NCBI GenBank assembly: GCA_029245025.1
Contig: JAQWQC010000006.1
Location: forward strand, 62,001 to 126,000
Direction of reading: 5' to 3'
Source: Rhodospirillaceae bacterium
Lineage (GTDB): Bacteria > Pseudomonadota > Alphaproteobacteria > Rhodospirillales > Rhodospirillaceae
DNA: 64,000 nucleotides
In this document: piece after piece, positions 36,786-45,102 of the stretch
Layout of the letters: every line of letters begins with the position of its first letter
Position numbering within the stretch: position 1 is the first letter of the stretch
Notes under the pieces: generated by a model
Seen by the model: the letters and a program-made list of their open reading frames with translations, nothing else
Told to the model about the DNA's origin: nothing
The model's database searches: none
Position numbers and translations under genes: made by a program

Positions 36786-37703
36786 GTGAAGCCCGATCTC
36801 GAACTCTACGACTATTGGCCCTACGAAGGCCGTCCGAAAATCACCTGGCCCAACGGGGCGAAGGTCGCGTTTTGGGTCGCGCCAAATATTGAGTTCTACG
36901 AACTCGACCCGCCGGTTAATCCTTTGCGCAAAGCTTGGCCGCGCCCCAGCCCTGACGTGCTGATGGCCGCGAGCCGGGACTACGGCAATCGTGCCGGGCA
37001 TCGCCGGGTGATGGATGTGATGGACAAGTATAATGTCCGCGGCTCTGTCTCCTTAAACATCGGACTGATTGACCATCACCCCGAGTTGATCGAAGAAGCC
37101 AAAGAGCGTGACTGGGAGTTTTTCTCGCACGGCATTTACAACACGCGCTATTCCTACGAGATGGACGAAACGCAAGAGCGCGCCATCCTGGAAGACAGTC
37201 TTGAGTCCGTGATGAATGCCACCGGGCAAAAGCTCGCGGGATACCTCGCTCCCGCCCTCACCCATACAGAACGCACCATCGACTTGCTGGCTGAGTACGG
37301 CTTTCTCTATAGCTGCGACTTGTTTCAAGACGACATGCCGCAACCGATCAACGTGAAGAGTGGGCGTTTAATTTCCATGCCCTACTCGTTGGAGATCAAC
37401 GATATCATTGTCTACAACGCCTATCTCGGTACACCACGCCGCTATGGGCAGATGATCAAAGACCAATTTGATCAACTGCTCCTTGAAGGCGAAGACTGCG
37501 GCACAGTGATGTGCATACCGTTGCACGCCTATGCGGTCGGCCATCCTCATCGCATACGGGGCTTTGAAGAGGCACTGGAATACATCACCGGGCACGCCAA
37601 AGAAGATGTCTGGGTCGCCACCGGCCGCGAGATCGCTGAGTACTATTACGAAAATTACTACGATGCGTGCGCCGCAGACATTGCCGCACGGAAGGGGGGC
37701 TGA
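36786..37703 (+). CDS. PuuE-like polysaccharide-deacetylase-fold hydrolase, copy 1
   Basis: The 305-residue NodB-fold metal hydrolase belongs to the cytoplasmic allantoinase/cyclic imidase branch. It has no signal peptide. Opening WPNGAKVAFWVAPNIEFYE, then RDYGNRAGHRRVMDVMDKY and FSHGIYNTRYSY carry the conserved His region; the end reads DVWVATGREIAEYYY. Branch members open cyclic amides, not sugars. The start is GTG at 36786, with GGGAGGGG upstream. It is followed 3 bp later by a paralogue. Activity on an imide ring is inferred from relatives and context. Confidence 0.8.
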   Translation: MKPDLELYDYWPYEGRPKITWPNGAKVAFWVAPNIEFYELDPPVNPLRKAWPRPSPDVLMAASRDYGNRAGHRRVMDVMDKYNVRGSVSLNIGLIDHHPELIEEAKERDWEFFSHGIYNTRYSYEMDETQERAILEDSLESVMNATGQKLAGYLAPALTHTERTIDLLAEYGFLYSCDLFQDDMPQPINVKSGRLISMPYSLEINDIIVYNAYLGTPRRYGQMIKDQFDQLLLEGEDCGTVMCIPLHAYAVGHPHRIRGFEEALEYITGHAKEDVWVATGREIAEYYYENYYDACAADIAARKGG

Positions 37704-37706
37704 GCC

Positions 37707-38630
37707 ATGACCCTTGATAAATCCTACTTGGAATACCCCAATCGCCGTCAAGGCATGGATCACGACCTGTATGACTTCTCCATGCTGGATCGACGCAAAC
37801 CTGTCGCCTGGCCTAACGGCGCCAAGATGGCAATTTGGGTCAGCTACTCTTTGGAGTATTTCCCCCTCGATCAACCGTCGAAACCGTTCAAGGTGCCGGG
37901 CGGCATGGTCACGCCCTACCCTGACCTGCGTCACTACACGACACGGGATTACGGAAACCGGGTTGGTATTCAGCGCATCTGGAAAGTATTGGACAAACAC
38001 GGGATCAAAGCGTCAGCGGCCGTAAACTCAAAAGTGGCTGAGCGGTATCCGTATTTGATCGATAAGATCAATGCGCGAGGTGATGAAATTCTTGGCCACG
38101 GCGTTGATATGGGCAAAGTCCATCACGGCGGCATGGACGATGCGGAAGAGCAAGCGCTGATCAAAGAGAGTTTAGATGTACTGCGCAAAACGTCTGGCCA
38201 GGCGGTCACGGGCTGGTGGTCTCCGGGTAAATCGGAAAGCTGGAACACCGGTAAGCACCTGACCGCTAACGGTGTTGACTACAGCTGCGACTGGGGCAAC
38301 GACGACATGCCCTACCAGATGAACGAAGCCGCCGGAAATATATGGGCGATGCCTCATGGTGACGAAGTGTGGGATCGCACCATCATCATGGATAAAAAAC
38401 ACAACGAAGAAGAGTTCTGCGAACAAGTCGAAGATGCGTTTACCGTGCTGAATGGTGAAACTGATCAATACGGCGGGCGTGTGCTGTCGATTATCCTCAC
38501 GCCTTACATCATGGGTCAGCATTACCGGATCAAATATTTGGATCAAATATTAGGTTGGATCATGGCGCAGGACGGCGTGTGGTCCGCTAACGGTGCTGAA
38601 ATCCTAAGCGCATTCAAAGAACAGGCATAA
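37707..38630 (+). CDS. PuuE-like polysaccharide-deacetylase-fold hydrolase, copy 2
   Basis: The 307-residue paralogue of the preceding gene has WPNGAKMAIWVSYSLEYFPL, RDYGNRVGIQRIWKVLDKHG, and ILGHGVDMGKVHHGG in the His region. The middle WWSPGKSESWNT and SCDWGNDDMPY align with the first copy's APALTHTER and SCDLFQDDMPQ. It starts 3 bp after the first copy and ends 4 bp before the VOC array, so it is in the same transcript. The pair could be two specificities or a heteromer. Confidence 0.8.
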   Translation: MTLDKSYLEYPNRRQGMDHDLYDFSMLDRRKPVAWPNGAKMAIWVSYSLEYFPLDQPSKPFKVPGGMVTPYPDLRHYTTRDYGNRVGIQRIWKVLDKHGIKASAAVNSKVAERYPYLIDKINARGDEILGHGVDMGKVHHGGMDDAEEQALIKESLDVLRKTSGQAVTGWWSPGKSESWNTGKHLTANGVDYSCDWGNDDMPYQMNEAAGNIWAMPHGDEVWDRTIIMDKKHNEEEFCEQVEDAFTVLNGETDQYGGRVLSIILTPYIMGQHYRIKYLDQILGWIMAQDGVWSANGAEILSAFKEQA

Positions 38631-38634
38631 GACT

Positions 38635-39636
38635 ATGGCAGACAGCACTTCTGGCGTTTCTCGGAGGTCCGCACTCGGCACTGCAGGAGCCGCTGCCGCT
38701 GTCGTGACATCAACCGCTTCATGCTCTGAGGACTCGCCTGTGACCACACCAGTACCAAAACTAAAACGCATCAAGATGGCAACGATTGCCGTGCCAAACC
38801 TCGACGCGATTGAGCCGCTATACAAGGATTGGCTTGGTTACGTGGTTGTAGAACGGGGTAACGTTGAGGAGGCTTTGGCCGTATCTTGGGGGGCGCCGAA
38901 ATCAGCGGGCCGTCGTTACATTATGATGCAGCCCGAGAGCGGCACGGATGTATATATTCGTGCTGTCGAGATTGACCCCGTGCCTGACTACAAGGCGATG
39001 ACCACCTGGGGCTGGAATGCCATCGAACTCATTGTCGATGATCCGGATGCTCTCTACGACAAACTAAAAGACTCACCGTTTACGCTCCTCGGCAAGCCGG
39101 CAGGCCTCAAGAACTATCCATCTATTCGTGCCACGCAGTTTCAAGGCCCTGCTGAAGACGTGTTGTACCTGACAGCGGAAACAGGTGACCGGACCAACTC
39201 TCTACTGCCGCGACCGGGCGCTTTTGTTGGTCGCATCTTTATTATGGTTGTCGCGGGGCCTGATATTAATGCCTTGCAGGATTGGTACGCTGACACCTTC
39301 GACATGGCCCGTGGCCCAATCAACAATTCGCCGATCGACCTCATCAATAAAGCTCAAGGCCTGCCATCCGGTAGTGAACGGCCGTTGACCATCGTCGGGA
39401 TGTCCGACCACGGTAATATTCTTGAGTTAGACGGCTATGGTGCGCACACCGGACCACGCCCACGCGGCGAAGGAGAGCTTCCGCCGGGCATCGCCATGAC
39501 CAGTGTGACCGTACCCAATCTTGATGATCTCGATATCGAGACGATCACGGATCCGATTGCTGCTTACGGAAGCCGGTCGGCTGTGGCAATTGGTCCCGCT
39601 GGCGAATTGCTCGAATTGATAGAAGAGCCCACTTAA
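38635..39636 (+). CDS. Exported two-domain VOC protein 1 (Tat, possible lipoprotein)
   Basis: The 333-residue protein has a twin-arginine signal, SRRSALGTAG, and Cys30 after STAS, which may be lipid-modified although the lipobox is weak. The first module begins LKRIKMATIAVPNLDAIEPL, holds SWGAPKSAGRR and VEIDPVPDYKAMTTWGWNA; the second begins GRIFIMVVAGPDINALQDWY and ends GPAGELLELIEE. The first-strand metal His is absent. It heads five homologues (to 44086). A binding role or a metal-independent reaction is more likely than glyoxalase activity. Confidence 0.8.
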   Translation: MADSTSGVSRRSALGTAGAAAAVVTSTASCSEDSPVTTPVPKLKRIKMATIAVPNLDAIEPLYKDWLGYVVVERGNVEEALAVSWGAPKSAGRRYIMMQPESGTDVYIRAVEIDPVPDYKAMTTWGWNAIELIVDDPDALYDKLKDSPFTLLGKPAGLKNYPSIRATQFQGPAEDVLYLTAETGDRTNSLLPRPGAFVGRIFIMVVAGPDINALQDWYADTFDMARGPINNSPIDLINKAQGLPSGSERPLTIVGMSDHGNILELDGYGAHTGPRPRGEGELPPGIAMTSVTVPNLDDLDIETITDPIAAYGSRSAVAIGPAGELLELIEEPT

Positions 39637-39651
39637 CTGATAGGACGTTCC

Positions 39652-40566
39652 ATGACAGATGCGCCCACCCCGTTACTCAAACGTCTAAAAATTAACACGG
39701 TTGCAGCACCGGACATCGGGCTAGTTGAAAGTTGGTATACGGAGTGGTTGGGCTACAGTGTCTGCGAACGCAGCACCATCAGTGCCGACCTTGCTACATC
39801 TTGGGGCACACCAGCGATGGCAGGCCGTCCTTCCATTTTGCTCCAACCAGAAAGCGGTGATGCGGTTTTCCTTCGCGTATGTGAAATCGACCCCGTGCCC
39901 GGCTACAAGCCGATGAATACACTGGGTTGGAACGCGTTCGAAATCATCATCGATGATGTTTACGAGCTCAACGAAATGCTACTCAAAAGTCCGTTTAAAA
40001 TTATCGGCGAGCCCGCCAGCCTAGGCGGTGACTTAGACTTCATTCACGCCATGCAAGTTGAGGGTCCGGCTGGAGATGTTTTGTACCTGACATGTGACAG
40101 AGTTCGCGCGCCCGACACGCTGCTGCCGCCACCGGGTGCATTTGTTGGCCGCCCCTTTATCGTCATCTTGGCGGGCAATGGGGTTGAAGCAACTCAGAAG
40201 TACTACAGCGAGACATTTGCGATGAAACGCGAGGACGACATGCAAACGTCCATTGGTGTTGTCGCTAACGCGCAAGGTCTGCCCGACGACCACATCTTCG
40301 ATATGGGTTTCATGGCCCTGGCAGAAACCGGCAACTTTATAGAATACGATGGATATGCTGACAGTTTTGGGGCACGTCCCTGCACTGACGGGCAGTTACC
40401 ACCCGGGTGCTCGACGGTCTCTATCTCCGTCGACAGCATCGATGCTCTAGACCTGGACTATGTGGGTGACGCTGTCAGTGATCCCTCGATGGCCTATGGA
40501 GGCGGGCGCTGTAGAACAGCACGAGGTCCTGTCGGCGAACTCATCGAGTTGGTCGAAGACCCATAA
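39652..40566 (+). CDS. Two-domain VOC protein 2 (no signal peptide)
   Basis: The 304-residue homologue of its neighbours lacks an export signal, so it should be cytoplasmic unless it has lost its leader. Shared parts are LLKRLKINTVAAPDIGLVES, SWGTPAMAGRPSILL, CEIDPVPGYKPMNTLGWNA and the ending RGPVGELIELVEDP. It starts 15 bp after protein 1 and its stop overlaps the next ATG by 1 nt (TAATG). This is the only member of the five without a leader. Confidence 0.8.
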   Translation: MTDAPTPLLKRLKINTVAAPDIGLVESWYTEWLGYSVCERSTISADLATSWGTPAMAGRPSILLQPESGDAVFLRVCEIDPVPGYKPMNTLGWNAFEIIIDDVYELNEMLLKSPFKIIGEPASLGGDLDFIHAMQVEGPAGDVLYLTCDRVRAPDTLLPPPGAFVGRPFIVILAGNGVEATQKYYSETFAMKREDDMQTSIGVVANAQGLPDDHIFDMGFMALAETGNFIEYDGYADSFGARPCTDGQLPPGCSTVSISVDSIDALDLDYVGDAVSDPSMAYGGGRCRTARGPVGELIELVEDP

Positions 40567-41561
40567 TGTCAAAGGACTCCGATCTCTCAAGACGGAGCGT
40601 CATTACCGGCGTAGGAGCGGCTGCCGCTGTGACAGCTTCTTCTGCACAAGCGCAAAAAGGCGAACGCAAGAATCTTATAATTGGCCATGCCATCGCCACT
40701 ATAGGTGTGCCCAACGTCTCTGATGCTCAAATCATGTATGAAAAAGGCATCGGAATCTACGAGGTCAACAAAGGCACGGTCAGTGAAGGCGTTGCAACTT
40801 CCTGGGGAGCACCGGCGATGGCCGGCCGGCCGTGGGTTATGATGCGGTGTGAGAGCGGAGATGAGACCTTCCGCATTCGTATAGTCGAAGTTGACCCCGT
40901 ACCCGGTTATCGCGCCATGGCGACCTGGGGCCTTAACGCCATCGAAATGATTTCGGAAGACATCTACACCGTCAATGAACGGGTTTTATCCGCCGGCTTT
41001 GATGTCATCGGGGAGCCTCGCCCCTTGAGTGAAGCCTATGCGAGCGTCCATGCCATGCAGGTCAAAGGCCCTGGTGAAGAGCTATTTTATTATGCCAGCG
41101 ATATGACCGGTGAAAACGAATTTGATCTCATCACACCAAAGTCGTTGGTTGATCGTATTTTTAATGCCGTGATCGGCACGCCGAATATTCGGGCCAGCCG
41201 TGCCTTCTATGAGCAGACCCTAGGCATGAGCCTGGGGAAAATTCAAGAATTCAAGGTGCGCATGGTTGCTGATGCACTTGGATATTCCAGAGATCAAGCT
41301 ATCGAAATGGGCGGCGCACGCGGACGTCGGCCCGGCAGTTCACTGGAGTTTGATGCCTACCCTGTCGGCCTGTCTGGCCCACGCCCACGTGCTGCCGGGC
41401 AATTGCCGCCGGGTGTTTCTATGATCAGTATGACCACGGACGACTTTGACGCCATTGATGTATCCTACGCAGCACCTCCTGCAGTATTGTATGGCGAGGG
41501 TCGTGCCGCGACTTTCGTTGGACCGTCTGGTGAATGGGTCGAGATTATTGAGGACACGTAA
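40566..41561 (+). CDS. Exported two-domain VOC protein 3 (Tat)
   Basis: The 331-residue protein has signal SRRSVITGVGAAAAV with a cleavage site near AQAQ (about residue 24). Its body reads GHAIATIGVPNVSDAQIMYE, SWGAPAMAGRPWVMMR, VEVDPVPGYRAMATWGLNA, and ends GPSGEWVEIIED. It is the most divergent member in the second module. The ATG overlaps the previous stop. It is followed by a periplasmic RidA homologue, whose start lies 24 bp away. Confidence 0.8.
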   Translation: MSKDSDLSRRSVITGVGAAAAVTASSAQAQKGERKNLIIGHAIATIGVPNVSDAQIMYEKGIGIYEVNKGTVSEGVATSWGAPAMAGRPWVMMRCESGDETFRIRIVEVDPVPGYRAMATWGLNAIEMISEDIYTVNERVLSAGFDVIGEPRPLSEAYASVHAMQVKGPGEELFYYASDMTGENEFDLITPKSLVDRIFNAVIGTPNIRASRAFYEQTLGMSLGKIQEFKVRMVADALGYSRDQAIEMGGARGRRPGSSLEFDAYPVGLSGPRPRAAGQLPPGVSMISMTTDDFDAIDVSYAAPPAVLYGEGRAATFVGPSGEWVEIIEDT

Positions 41562-41585
41562 TGCAAAATGAAAGGGAGACGCATA

Positions 41586-42050
41586 ATGATCAAAATACTG
41601 ATACCTCTATTTGCCATCGTTGCCATGGCGCCCGTTGCAATGGCTGAAGTTGAGATCAAACGTTGGAATCCAGAAGGCCTGGGCCAGCCTATCGGATATT
41701 CCCAAGTCGTCACGATAGAAGGCACCGGTAAAATGGTGTTGCTCGGCGGCAAAGCTGGCTTGACAGCTGATGACTACATCCCGGAAACCCTAGCCGAACA
41801 ATCAAAGCTTACCTGGAAGAACGTCGACCTGGCTCTGAAAGCCGCCGGTGCAAAGCGCGAAGATGTGGTTGAGATCGAGATCTTTATTGTTGATCTGGCA
41901 AATATTGACCCCAACCCCGCATATCAAGACGTCCGCGATTTCTTTCCCGCAGGACACAAACCTGTCTCCATGGTGATTGGGGTCAGCGCCTTGGCTATTC
42001 CCGAGCTCAAAATGGAAGTCAACGTTCGCGCCATAGTGGCCAACGACTAG
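41586..42050 (+). CDS. Periplasmic RidA-family (YjgF/YER057c) protein
   Basis: The 154-residue protein has a Sec signal peptide in residues 1-20 ending AMA. Mature RidA fold segments are GYSQVVTIEGTGKMVLLGG, WKNVDLALKAAGAKREDVVE and MEVNVRAIV. Cytoplasmic RidA hydrolyses reactive enamines using an Arg in an A-R-S motif; here that place reads HKPVSMVIGV, without the Arg, so deaminase activity is doubtful. GGGAG precedes the ATG at 41586. Export and position within the VOC array suggest a shared small-molecule role. Confidence 0.8.
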   Translation: MIKILIPLFAIVAMAPVAMAEVEIKRWNPEGLGQPIGYSQVVTIEGTGKMVLLGGKAGLTADDYIPETLAEQSKLTWKNVDLALKAAGAKREDVVEIEIFIVDLANIDPNPAYQDVRDFFPAGHKPVSMVIGVSALAIPELKMEVNVRAIVAND

Positions 42051-42104
42051 GGTCACCGGATAAGGTTATCGCATCACGCAATTGATTCACATGAGGACGC
42101 TTTC

Positions 42105-43079
42105 ATGACCCTCTCTCGCAAGCAATTCCTTTCCCTCATCGGTGCTGCCGCTCTAGTTCAGCCTAGCATGGTCCGCGCACAAGCACCCGCAACCAACATG
42201 AGTAGAATTAAGTATGCGACCCTTGGCGCACCCGACCTGGGTGCTGTTGAACAGGCCTATACAAAATGGTTGGGACACACCATTGTTGAACGCTCCACGG
42301 TCAGCCATAGAATGGCGAACTCTTGGGGCACACCGAAGATGGCCGGCCGACCCTTTGTGTTGATGCGCCCCATGACCGGTGAAGACGTGATGATTCGTGC
42401 CGTCGAAACGGACGCGCTTCCCGGATACAAAGCGATGACAACGTTAGGCTGGAATGCCTTTGAGATAATCGTCAATGACCCGGATGATTTGCACAGTCGG
42501 TTGATGGACGGATCTCCGTTCGAGCATATTGGTGGACCGGCAAACTTAGGCGGGGGCTCCACAATTCGTGCCGCTCAATACATCGGCCCTGCTGGCGAGG
42601 TCCTGTACTTCAATAGCGAGACCGGCGATCGGGAAAAATCAAACCTGCCATTGCCAGGTGAAGATGTGGGCCGCACCAATATTGTCATTCTCGCCAGCAA
42701 AGACCTGGATGAAACCATGCCGATCTACCGCGCTGCGTTTGGATTAGGGCAAGGATTTGTTATGCCAACACCAAACAAATTGGTGGCTGAGGCGCAAGAG
42801 CTAGAAGACGGGGCAATGTTAAGGCTCGGATTTATCACGTTGCGCGAGCGGGGCAATGCGATCCACTTTGACGAATACACGGACGGCAGCGAACCTCGCC
42901 CAACCACTGACGACATGCTGCCTCAGGCCTGCGCCATGGTCTCCTTTAATGTCGACAATTTAGATGCCGTTGATGCTGATTTTGTCGCGGAACCAATTAC
43001 TGAATATAGCGGCATGCGTTCAGCTGTTTTCAAAGGACCAGCCGGTGAACTGGTCGAACTCATAGAAGCGGACCGCTAG
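42105..43079 (+). CDS. Exported two-domain VOC protein 4 (Tat-like)
   Basis: The 324-residue protein has a Tat-like leader SRKQFLSLIGAAALV (Arg-Lys in place of Arg-Arg) and a cleavage site after VRAQ (about residue 26). Body: SRIKYATLGAPDLGAVEQAY, SWGTPKMAGRPFVLM, ALPGYKAMTTLGWNA and GPAGELVELIE. It is most like protein 5, which follows 2 bp later. It shares the loss of the first-strand metal ligand with the rest of the array. Confidence 0.8.
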   Translation: MTLSRKQFLSLIGAAALVQPSMVRAQAPATNMSRIKYATLGAPDLGAVEQAYTKWLGHTIVERSTVSHRMANSWGTPKMAGRPFVLMRPMTGEDVMIRAVETDALPGYKAMTTLGWNAFEIIVNDPDDLHSRLMDGSPFEHIGGPANLGGGSTIRAAQYIGPAGEVLYFNSETGDREKSNLPLPGEDVGRTNIVILASKDLDETMPIYRAAFGLGQGFVMPTPNKLVAEAQELEDGAMLRLGFITLRERGNAIHFDEYTDGSEPRPTTDDMLPQACAMVSFNVDNLDAVDADFVAEPITEYSGMRSAVFKGPAGELVELIEADR

Positions 43080-43081
43080 GT

Positions 43082-44086
43082 ATGACAGACGCAAGACGCA
43101 TTGATTTGAGCCGTAAGGCTTTTCTTAGCCTCACCGGGGCAGCTGCCGTAACGACTGTTCTGCCCCATTCCCTACTAGCCCAGGAGTCCAAACCTTTGCT
43201 GAGCCGAATCAAGATGGCGACCGTCGGTGCGCCAGACCTCGATGCCATTGAACGCTGGTACACCACATGGCTGCATTACACCGTGATGGAACGATCTACT
43301 GTTAGCGCAGAGATAGCAGCGTCTTGGGGAACGCCAAACACTGCTGGCCGTCCCTTCATCGTCATGCAGTCAGCCGCAAAGGATGACGTCTATATCCGCG
43401 CAGTCGAGATTGACCCCGTTCCCGGATACAAAGCCATGACAACTTGGGGCTGGAACGCCATTGAAATTATCGTCGATGACGTTGACGCTCTGCATGAGGG
43501 TTTGAAGACATCGGAGTTTGCCCATCTTGCCGGTCCAGCAAATCTATTCGGGGGCACATCTTCTATCCGGGCCGTTCAATACGCCGGCCCAGCGCAAGAA
43601 GTCCTCTATTTGACTTGCGAGACCGGCGACCGTTCGAAATCGACCTTGCCCCTACCTCGCGGCTCGGTCGATCGGCCGTTCATTATGGTCCTCGCCGGCC
43701 CTGATTTGAGTGCCATGGAATCGTTTTACAAAGAGGCCTTCAACATGGGCGACGACGGGTTCCGATTCACCTCAACGGGTGGACTTATTTCAAAAATGCA
43801 GGGCCGTCCTGATGATCAGGTCTATAATTTAGGCCTCATTCGACTCAATGAGCCGGGCAACAATATTGAGCTGGATGAGTACCCCGATGACACGGGTCCG
43901 CGACCTAGCGCCGATGGACAACTTCCGCCTGGCGTTGCCATGACTACCTTTAATGTCGAAGACCTGGACGCAACGGGTATAGACTTTATCTCAGCTCCGA
44001 TACTCGAATATGGCGGCAAGCGGTCGGCAACCTTCGTTGGGCCAGCTGGAGAGCTGACTGAATTAATCGAAGATAAGCGATCTTAG
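43082..44086 (+). CDS. Exported two-domain VOC protein 5 (Tat-like)
   Basis: The 334-residue protein has leader SRKAFLSLTGAAAVTTV and cleavage near LLAQ (about residue 35). Body: SRIKMATVGAPDLDAIERWY, SWGTPNTAGRPFIVMQ, VEIDPVPGYKAMTTWGWNA, second module VDRPFIMVLAGPDLSAMES, end GPAGELTELIED. It is the last member of the array and lies 3 bp before a crotonase gene. It strongly resembles proteins 1 and 4 over the first 180 residues. Confidence 0.8.
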   Translation: MTDARRIDLSRKAFLSLTGAAAVTTVLPHSLLAQESKPLLSRIKMATVGAPDLDAIERWYTTWLHYTVMERSTVSAEIAASWGTPNTAGRPFIVMQSAAKDDVYIRAVEIDPVPGYKAMTTWGWNAIEIIVDDVDALHEGLKTSEFAHLAGPANLFGGTSSIRAVQYAGPAQEVLYLTCETGDRSKSTLPLPRGSVDRPFIMVLAGPDLSAMESFYKEAFNMGDDGFRFTSTGGLISKMQGRPDDQVYNLGLIRLNEPGNNIELDEYPDDTGPRPSADGQLPPGVAMTTFNVEDLDATGIDFISAPILEYGGKRSATFVGPAGELTELIEDKRS

Positions 44087-44089
44087 GTC

Positions 44090-44875
44090 ATGGTTGGTGA
44101 GATAGGACCACTGGTAATCCGGCACGATAACAATGGTGTCTGCACGCTGACGCTTAATCGTCCGAAAGCGCGCAACGCGTTATCGCTATCCATGATTGAT
44201 GCCTTCCTAGAACACGTTAAAGCAATCGCAGAAGATGTTTCAATACGAGCCGTGGTTCTGGCAGGGGCCGGGCCTGCCTTTTGTGCAGGTCATGACTTAA
44301 AAGAACTCAAAGACAACTCCGATCTGAGAGCAACGCAGGCCTTATTCAGTCGCTGCTCAGACATGATGATGCATTTGGTGCGCCTCCCGCAGCCGGTCAT
44401 TGCCAAGGTCCACGGCGTTGCCACGGCCGCGGGGTGTCAATTGGTAGCGACGGCCGATCTAGCGGTAGCGAGTGAGTCCGCGACCTTTGCCACACCCGGG
44501 GTAAACATTGGCTTGTTTTGCACGACACCGTCTGTTGCAGTCAGTCGCACCATATCACGCAAAAAAGCCATGGAGATGTTGTTGACGGGAGAGCCGGTAA
44601 AAGCTGCGGCAGCGGAGGCTATGGGTTTGATCAATTCCGCAGTGCCGGATGGCGATCTAGACGATACGGTTAATACCCTCGCCAAACTGATCACATCGAA
44701 GTCGGCACATATTCTGTCCATCGGGAAAAAGGCATTCTACGAACAGATCGAGAAACCGATGGCCGACAGCTACGTTTATGCGTCAGCCGTCATGGCGCAG
44801 AATATGCTTGAAGACGATTGCACCGAAGGCATCGCAGCGTTTGTTGAGAAACGAGATCCCAAATGGGGCTTATAA
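44090..44875 (+). CDS. Enoyl-CoA hydratase/isomerase (ECHDC3-like crotonase)
   Basis: The 261-residue crotonase-fold enzyme has oxyanion-hole segments PAFCAGHDLKEL and HGVATAAGCQLVATADL. The active-site region reads GVNIGLFCTTPSVAVSR, the ECHDC3-like pattern, which lacks the two classic hydratase glutamates. It lies 3 bp after the VOC array and ends the + strand run that began at 33227. It would handle a CoA ester, perhaps downstream of the C-C cleavage step, though no CoA ligase or transferase sits in the same run. Confidence 0.83.
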   Translation: MVGEIGPLVIRHDNNGVCTLTLNRPKARNALSLSMIDAFLEHVKAIAEDVSIRAVVLAGAGPAFCAGHDLKELKDNSDLRATQALFSRCSDMMMHLVRLPQPVIAKVHGVATAAGCQLVATADLAVASESATFATPGVNIGLFCTTPSVAVSRTISRKKAMEMLLTGEPVKAAAAEAMGLINSAVPDGDLDDTVNTLAKLITSKSAHILSIGKKAFYEQIEKPMADSYVYASAVMAQNMLEDDCTEGIAAFVEKRDPKWGL

Positions 44876-45028
44876 AGGATACGGAGGCTGCTCGATGCCA
44901 CAGGGTCTAATCCGCATCGTCATGCCCCTTACTCATGTTGTTATGTTTACTATTGCGCTATTTCCACATGGGTCATCTGTCATCCTCTCTTTAGAAAGAT
45001 TTGAATCTGTTGTTTTTATTAAGACAAC

Positions 45029-45047
45029 ACTGAAGTCATTCAGTTTT
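45029..45047 (+). terminator. Weak intrinsic terminator candidate after the VOC-crotonase run
   Basis: ACTGAA (45029-45034), loop GTCA, TTCAGT (45039-45044), then TTTT. The stem has only two G-C pairs. A second inverted repeat GTTGT/ACAAC (45009-45013, 45024-45028) lies directly upstream. Position and T-run suit a terminator, but it is 150 bp past the crotonase stop. Confidence 0.3.
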
Positions 45048-45075
45048 ATCTGAAAACACATGAGGAGAAAGACAC

Positions 45076-45102
45076 ATGACGAAAATTAGTCGGTTGCCAT
45101 AG
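45076..45102 (+). other. Eight-codon mini-ORF with a strong Shine-Dalgarno
   Basis: AGGAG (45063-45067) stands 8 nt before ATG at 45076, and the frame reads MTKISRLP then TAG. Such a good ribosome site before a tiny frame suggests the head of a lost gene or a leader peptide; no gene on this strand follows for 1.6 kb, so a remnant is more likely. Confidence 0.25.

Noticed and set aside
37368-38000. A 210-codon minus-strand frame across the two PuuE-like genes
   Set aside because: It spans the end of one real gene and the start of another, resembles no protein, and lies opposite strong motifs.
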